From the NCBI GenBank assembly GCA_934630855.1, contig CAKTWW010000007.1, forward strand, positions 1-64,000: a stretch of DNA of 64,000 nt, given 5' to 3'. Shown here in pieces: positions 60,271 through 64,000 of this stretch. The position numbers were made by a program, and so were the translations under genes. The stretch comes from an uncultured Collinsella sp. (GTDB lineage Bacteria; Actinomycetota; Coriobacteriia; Coriobacteriales; Coriobacteriaceae). The notes beneath the pieces are model-generated. The model was not told the origin of the DNA. It worked only from the letters and a program-made list of their open reading frames with translations, and made no database searches. Position 1 is the first letter of the stretch. Each line of letters starts with the position of its first letter.

Positions 60271-61866
60271 ATGGATACGAACGTTATCTGGCGCAACGCC
60301 CGCGCGGCCGTGATCGAGCTCGACGATGGCGGTTACTTTACCTGCGCCGATACGTGGGAGATCTTTGTTAACGACGAGCCCGCCGGCACCACGAATAAGG
60401 TCGAGACCTATGTTGATGGCCTGGTTCCCGGCAAGCGCAACCTGGTTCGCTTTGTCTGCGGCGAGCGCGAGCTGAGTGTCGGCGTCACCACGCTTGCTGA
60501 GCCCTTTACCATCGACGTTCGCGATTGCGGCGCCAAGGGCGATGCCGAGCACGATGACACCACCAACATCCAGGCCGCCATCATGGCCTGCCCCAAGGGC
60601 GGTCGCGTGCTGATCCCCGCCGGTAACTACCGCATCAAGTCCCTCTTCCTTAAGAGCGATATCAATATTGAGCTTGCCGAGGGCGCGGTGCTGCTGGCCC
60701 GCCACGATCGCGCTGCGCTGGCCTACATCCCAGGCACGGTCAAGGGCGACGAGGGCGCCGGTTACGCCGGTACCGACATGACCCCGCTGGGCCGTTGGGA
60801 GGGCGAGAGCTTTGCAACCTATTGCTCCACCTTTACCGGCCTGAGCGTGCACGACGTGTGCATCTATGGCCGCGGTGCAATTGACGGCCAGACCGATTTT
60901 GCCGAGGACAACTGGTGGAACAAGGACTTTAAGAACATCTTCCGTCCCGAGGAGGGCCGCGAGGTCGCCCGTCCGCGCATGATCTTCCTGTCCGAGTGCG
61001 CGAACGTGAGCCTGGCCGGCTTTACCGTCCGCAACAGCCCGGCGTGGAACATCCACCCCATTCTGTGCGAGCACGTCGATGCGCTCTGCCTGTCCATCGA
61101 GGGCCCCAAGAACTCCCACAACACTGACGGCTTCGATCCCGAGAGCTGCGGCTTTGTTCGCATCTTGGGCTGCCAGTTCTCGGTGGGCGACGACTGTATC
61201 GCCATCAAGAGCGGCAAGCTGGGCATTGAGCCCGAGCTTCGCCCCGCAACGCACGACGTGCTGATCTCGCACTGCTACATGCACGATGGCCACGGCGCCG
61301 TGGTCCTGGGTTCCGAGGCCGCCGGTGGCATCAAGGACCTTACCGTGAGCAAGTGCCTGTTCGAGCGCACCGATCGCGGCCTGCGCGTTAAGACCCGTCG
61401 CGGTCGCGGCAAGGACGCCGTCAACGAGGGCATCACCTTTGAGCACATCCGCATGGACGAGGTGCTCACGCCCTTTGTGGTCAACTCCTTCTACTTCTGC
61501 GACAAGGACGGCAAGACCGACTACGTCCAGAGCCGCGAGGCGCTGCCCGTCGATGACCGTACGCCCGGCTTTGGCGCCACGACGTTCCGCGACATCGAGG
61601 CCACCAACTGCCATGCAGCCGCTGCCTACATCACGGGCCTTCCCGAGAGCAAGGTGACGCGCCTGACGTTCGAGGATGTCCACGTGACTTTCTCGCCCAA
61701 CGCTGAGCCTTTTGTGCCGGCTATGGCCTGCGGTGTTGATCCCATGGTTCGCCAAGGCATCATCGCGCAAAACGTCAAGGTGCTCGACCTGCAAAACGTG
61801 AGCATCGAGGGCCAGGACGGCGAGGAACTGCAACTCCAAAACGTCGACAAGGTTGTCCGCGCGTAA
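60271..61866 (+). CDS. Glycoside hydrolase family 28 polygalacturonase (531 aa)
   Basis: Right-handed beta-helix enzyme that hydrolyses alpha-1,4 galacturonan. After an N-terminal domain of ~85 residues the GH28 core begins at DCGAKGDAEHDDT. Catalytic Asp motifs NTDGFDP and GDDCIAIKSG, then GHGAVVLGSE and RVKTRRGRG (GLRVKTRRG), match the family's four conserved blocks. No signal peptide is visible, so it is cytoplasmic, as in exo-acting enzymes that finish imported oligomers to galacturonate. AGGGAGAG precedes ATG 60271. The esterase fusion gene follows after 134 bp. Confidence 0.93.
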   Translation: MDTNVIWRNARAAVIELDDGGYFTCADTWEIFVNDEPAGTTNKVETYVDGLVPGKRNLVRFVCGERELSVGVTTLAEPFTIDVRDCGAKGDAEHDDTTNIQAAIMACPKGGRVLIPAGNYRIKSLFLKSDINIELAEGAVLLARHDRAALAYIPGTVKGDEGAGYAGTDMTPLGRWEGESFATYCSTFTGLSVHDVCIYGRGAIDGQTDFAEDNWWNKDFKNIFRPEEGREVARPRMIFLSECANVSLAGFTVRNSPAWNIHPILCEHVDALCLSIEGPKNSHNTDGFDPESCGFVRILGCQFSVGDDCIAIKSGKLGIEPELRPATHDVLISHCYMHDGHGAVVLGSEAAGGIKDLTVSKCLFERTDRGLRVKTRRGRGKDAVNEGITFEHIRMDEVLTPFVVNSFYFCDKDGKTDYVQSREALPVDDRTPGFGATTFRDIEATNCHAAAAYITGLPESKVTRLTFEDVHVTFSPNAEPFVPAMACGVDPMVRQGIIAQNVKVLDLQNVSIEGQDGEELQLQNVDKVVRA

Positions 61867-61903
61867 GCGTCTGCTCTTAAACAATCGAATCCGGCATGTT
61901 GTG

Positions 61904-61948
61904 ACGTGCGATGGACGGGGCCTTCCCGACCCATCGCACGTGCTCTTT
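61904..61948 (+). terminator. Hairpin between GH28 and esterase genes
   Basis: ACGTGCGATGG pairs with CCATCGCACGT, followed by GCTCTTT. It would give weak termination and unequal expression of the two genes. Confidence 0.6.
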
Positions 61949-62000
61949 ATATGCCGGAACTGCAGCGTAGACGGCTCGCGACGAAAGGGTGTAGCGACTG

Positions 62001-64000
62001 ATGATGATTGAAGAACAAGTTTTTGAAGTATCGACCGAGCATGAGGGGGCATACCGCAGCATCTCCGAGGCCTTGGAGGCAGCTGATCAGCTCTATCCGG
62101 ATGCTGGGCAACCGGTGATGATTCACGTCGATCCGGGCGAGTATCGCGAGCGGGTCGAGATTCATCGACCGCATGTGACGCTGGTGGGCGAGACGGCTGA
62201 CAGTGTGCGCATCGTGGGCAGCCTGGGTGCCAAGATGCCCTCGGAAGACGGTTCGGGTGTCGACGGCACGCTCGGCACGTTTAGGACGTATACCGTTTTG
62301 GTCGATGCCGACGACGTGCGGCTCGAGAACCTCACGATCGTCAACGATGCCGGCGACGGTCGCGAGGTGGGGCAGGCGATTGCCCTGTATGCCGACGGCG
62401 ATCGTCTGGTGGTCGACGCCTGCTGCATTACGGGACGCCAGGACACGCTGTTTTTGGGCCCGTTGCCCCCGCGCGAAGTCAAACCGGGCGGGTTCATAGG
62501 ACCCAAGCAGTTTGCGCCGCGCCGAGTGGGCCGCCAGTATTTCCGACGTTGCCGGATCGAGGGCGACGTCGACTTTATCTTTGGCGGCGCGCGTGCCTAT
62601 TTTGAGGGGTGCGAGATTCGGTCGCTCAACCGCAATATGGACGTGAACGGCTACGTGACGGCGGCATCGACGCCCGAGGGTGAGCCGTACGGCTTTGTGT
62701 TCCATGGCTGCTCGTTTACGGCCGCGCAGGACGTGGCGCCTGATTCGGTTTACCTGGGACGTCCTTGGCGCGAGTGGGCGCAGACCGTGTTGATCGATTG
62801 CTGGCTGGGACAACACATCAAGCGCGAAGGCTGGTGGGATTGGAATAAGCCGGCAGCGCACGAGAGAGCATGCTACGCTGGCGCAATCCTGCATGGCCCG
62901 GCGGGCGATGCTGCCGGCTGGGTACCATGGGCCCGCGAGCTCGATGCTGCAGCCACTGCCCGGTATGCCCGCGAGCAAGTGCTTGCCGGTGCGGACGGCT
63001 GGGGCCCCGAGGGCGGCTCGGGCGGCGCCGTGGAGACCGCCAGTCTTTCCGATAACGGTCGTACAGTGCATATCGACACCTATTACGAAGACGAGCCGGC
63101 GCTTCGCGACCGTCTTAAGCGAGAGGGCCGCTCTGCCGCGTTTAAGGGTACGACGCTCGGCGACTTTGAGACATGGCAGGTCGCGACCAGGAATCGCCTA
63201 TGTGATCTGTTGGGCCTATCACTTATGGATCGCGTACCGATTGAGGTGCGCGAGCTCGATCGGGTGCAGATTGCCGGCGGTATCGTGCGCACCCATGCGA
63301 TGCTGCAGGTGGAGCGCGACGTTTGGATGCCGTTCTATCTGCTGGAGCCGCAGGCGCCCAAGCTCGATGCGCACGGCCGCAAGCGCTGCTATATCTGCCC
63401 GCATGGTCACCAGGGCGCCGGCGCTGCAAGTGTTGCGGGCGTGACGGGTGTGCCGGCGGTCGACGACGCCGTGCGTAAGTTCAACTACGACTACGGTCTG
63501 CGCTTGGCGCGTATGGGCTATGTGACCGTCTGCCCCGACGCCCGCGGCTGGGGATACCGTCGCGATTGGAAGGGCCAGGGCGACGACGAGAATAGCTATC
63601 TGCGCGGGACCTGCCTAAACCAGGCGCGCATGGCCGAGCCGCTGGGCCTTACGGTTGCAGGCCTCAACGCCTGGGACAACATGCGTCTGATCGACTACCT
63701 TGAGGCGCGTGGCGACTTTGCCATGGACGACCTGGGCTGCTTTGGCTTTTCGGGCGGCGGATACATGACGCTGTATCTGGCGGCGCTCGACCCGCGCGTG
63801 CGCAAGGCGTTTGTCTCGGGCTATCTGTACGGCGTCGAGGATTCGCTGCTCCACCTTAACGGCAACTGCAGCTGCAATTACACGCCCGGACTCTGGCGCT
63901 TGCTCGACATGGGCGACATTGCCTCGCTCATCGCGCCGCGTCCGCTGCTGGTACAAAGCTGCGAGGAGGACCATCTAAACGGCTCACGTGGGCTGGCAAA
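62001..64000 (+). CDS. Pectin methylesterase fused to alpha/beta hydrolase (partial, right edge)
   Basis: One frame stays open from ATG 62001 to the window end (666 codons), so the 3' end is missing. Residues ~1-300 form a CE8 pectin methylesterase: an early PGEYRERVEI, ITGRQDTLFLG, catalytic Asp in GDVDFIFGG and Arg in YLGRPWREW. After a ~110 residue link comes an alpha/beta hydrolase resembling the Abhydrolase_7/acetyl-esterase group: nucleophile elbow GFSGGGY, then NCSCNYTPGLW and IAPRPLLVQS. No signal peptide is present, so both activities would be cytoplasmic. It likely removes methyl, and perhaps acetyl, groups from imported oligogalacturonides before the neighbouring GH28 acts. AAAGGG lies 12 nt upstream; ATG 62004 is an equal start. 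Confidence 0.88.
   Translation, partial: MMIEEQVFEVSTEHEGAYRSISEALEAADQLYPDAGQPVMIHVDPGEYRERVEIHRPHVTLVGETADSVRIVGSLGAKMPSEDGSGVDGTLGTFRTYTVLVDADDVRLENLTIVNDAGDGREVGQAIALYADGDRLVVDACCITGRQDTLFLGPLPPREVKPGGFIGPKQFAPRRVGRQYFRRCRIEGDVDFIFGGARAYFEGCEIRSLNRNMDVNGYVTAASTPEGEPYGFVFHGCSFTAAQDVAPDSVYLGRPWREWAQTVLIDCWLGQHIKREGWWDWNKPAAHERACYAGAILHGPAGDAAGWVPWARELDAAATARYAREQVLAGADGWGPEGGSGGAVETASLSDNGRTVHIDTYYEDEPALRDRLKREGRSAAFKGTTLGDFETWQVATRNRLCDLLGLSLMDRVPIEVRELDRVQIAGGIVRTHAMLQVERDVWMPFYLLEPQAPKLDAHGRKRCYICPHGHQGAGAASVAGVTGVPAVDDAVRKFNYDYGLRLARMGYVTVCPDARGWGYRRDWKGQGDDENSYLRGTCLNQARMAEPLGLTVAGLNAWDNMRLIDYLEARGDFAMDDLGCFGFSGGGYMTLYLAALDPRVRKAFVSGYLYGVEDSLLHLNGNCSCNYTPGLWRLLDMGDIASLIAPRPLLVQSCEEDHLNGSRGLA

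Overview
The window (about 60% G+C, Shine-Dalgarno starts, high-GC codon use) looks like a chromosomal segment of a gut Coriobacteriia, most likely Collinsella or a close relative. This is inferred from gene content and the style of the zinc-ribbon membrane proteins, not from a database search. There are no phage genes, transposases or CRISPR arrays. I support 45 protein genes, one cut by the right edge, and two tRNAs. Much of the unusual content lies between the genes.

Layout. 1-960: tRNA-Arg(ACG) inside arrays of ~190 bp repeats, each regenerating the tRNA 3' end and carrying its own terminator. 978-4970: a TPR-like protein and a convergent AAA/DUF234 ATPase. 5.3-13.0 kb: five zinc-ribbon membrane proteins interrupted by one opposite-strand Zn-finger/HTH gene. 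13.0-13.8 kb: a tandem 80 bp palindrome array, then tRNA-Ser(GCT) with the same kind of 191 bp tail repeat. 13.8-20.5 kb: D,D-carboxypeptidase, a VanRS-like pair, orphan pstB and a PhoBR-like pair. 20.7-23.3 kb: a CpsC/CpsD/CpsB polysaccharide phospho-regulatory triad and a GNAT enzyme. 23.5-35.2 kb: htpG, two tandem YhgE/Pip proteins, a DMT exporter, an M20 amidohydrolase and an MFS carrier. 35.5-39.9 kb: hisS and ppc.

40.3-45.0 kb is a lactate racemase region: larA and a lactate-channel-like aquaporin on +, and larB, a larC1-only gene and a TetR regulator on -. Then serB, aspS and an HPr-like protein. 48.7-52.0 kb is a ferrous iron module (feoA, feoA, feoB, Cys-rich membrane protein). 52.1-64.0 kb is a galacturonate/pectin locus: LacI regulator, uxaC, uxaB, uxaA, a GPH-type symporter, a GH28 polygalacturonase and a long pectin methylesterase-alpha/beta hydrolase fusion. 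None of the three pectin enzymes shows a signal peptide, so the cell probably imports oligogalacturonides and finishes them in the cytoplasm. Palindromic 16 bp operators overlap the -35 hexamers of the uxa and transporter promoters.

Most notable: (1) tRNA tail-repeat arrays on two unrelated tRNAs with the same period and predicted fold but different sequence; (2) several families of long intergenic inverted repeats, including a 127 bp pair flanking larA-larD with compensatory changes; (3) the zinc-ribbon membrane protein cluster; (4) the esterase fusion; (5) larC lacking its C-terminal part.
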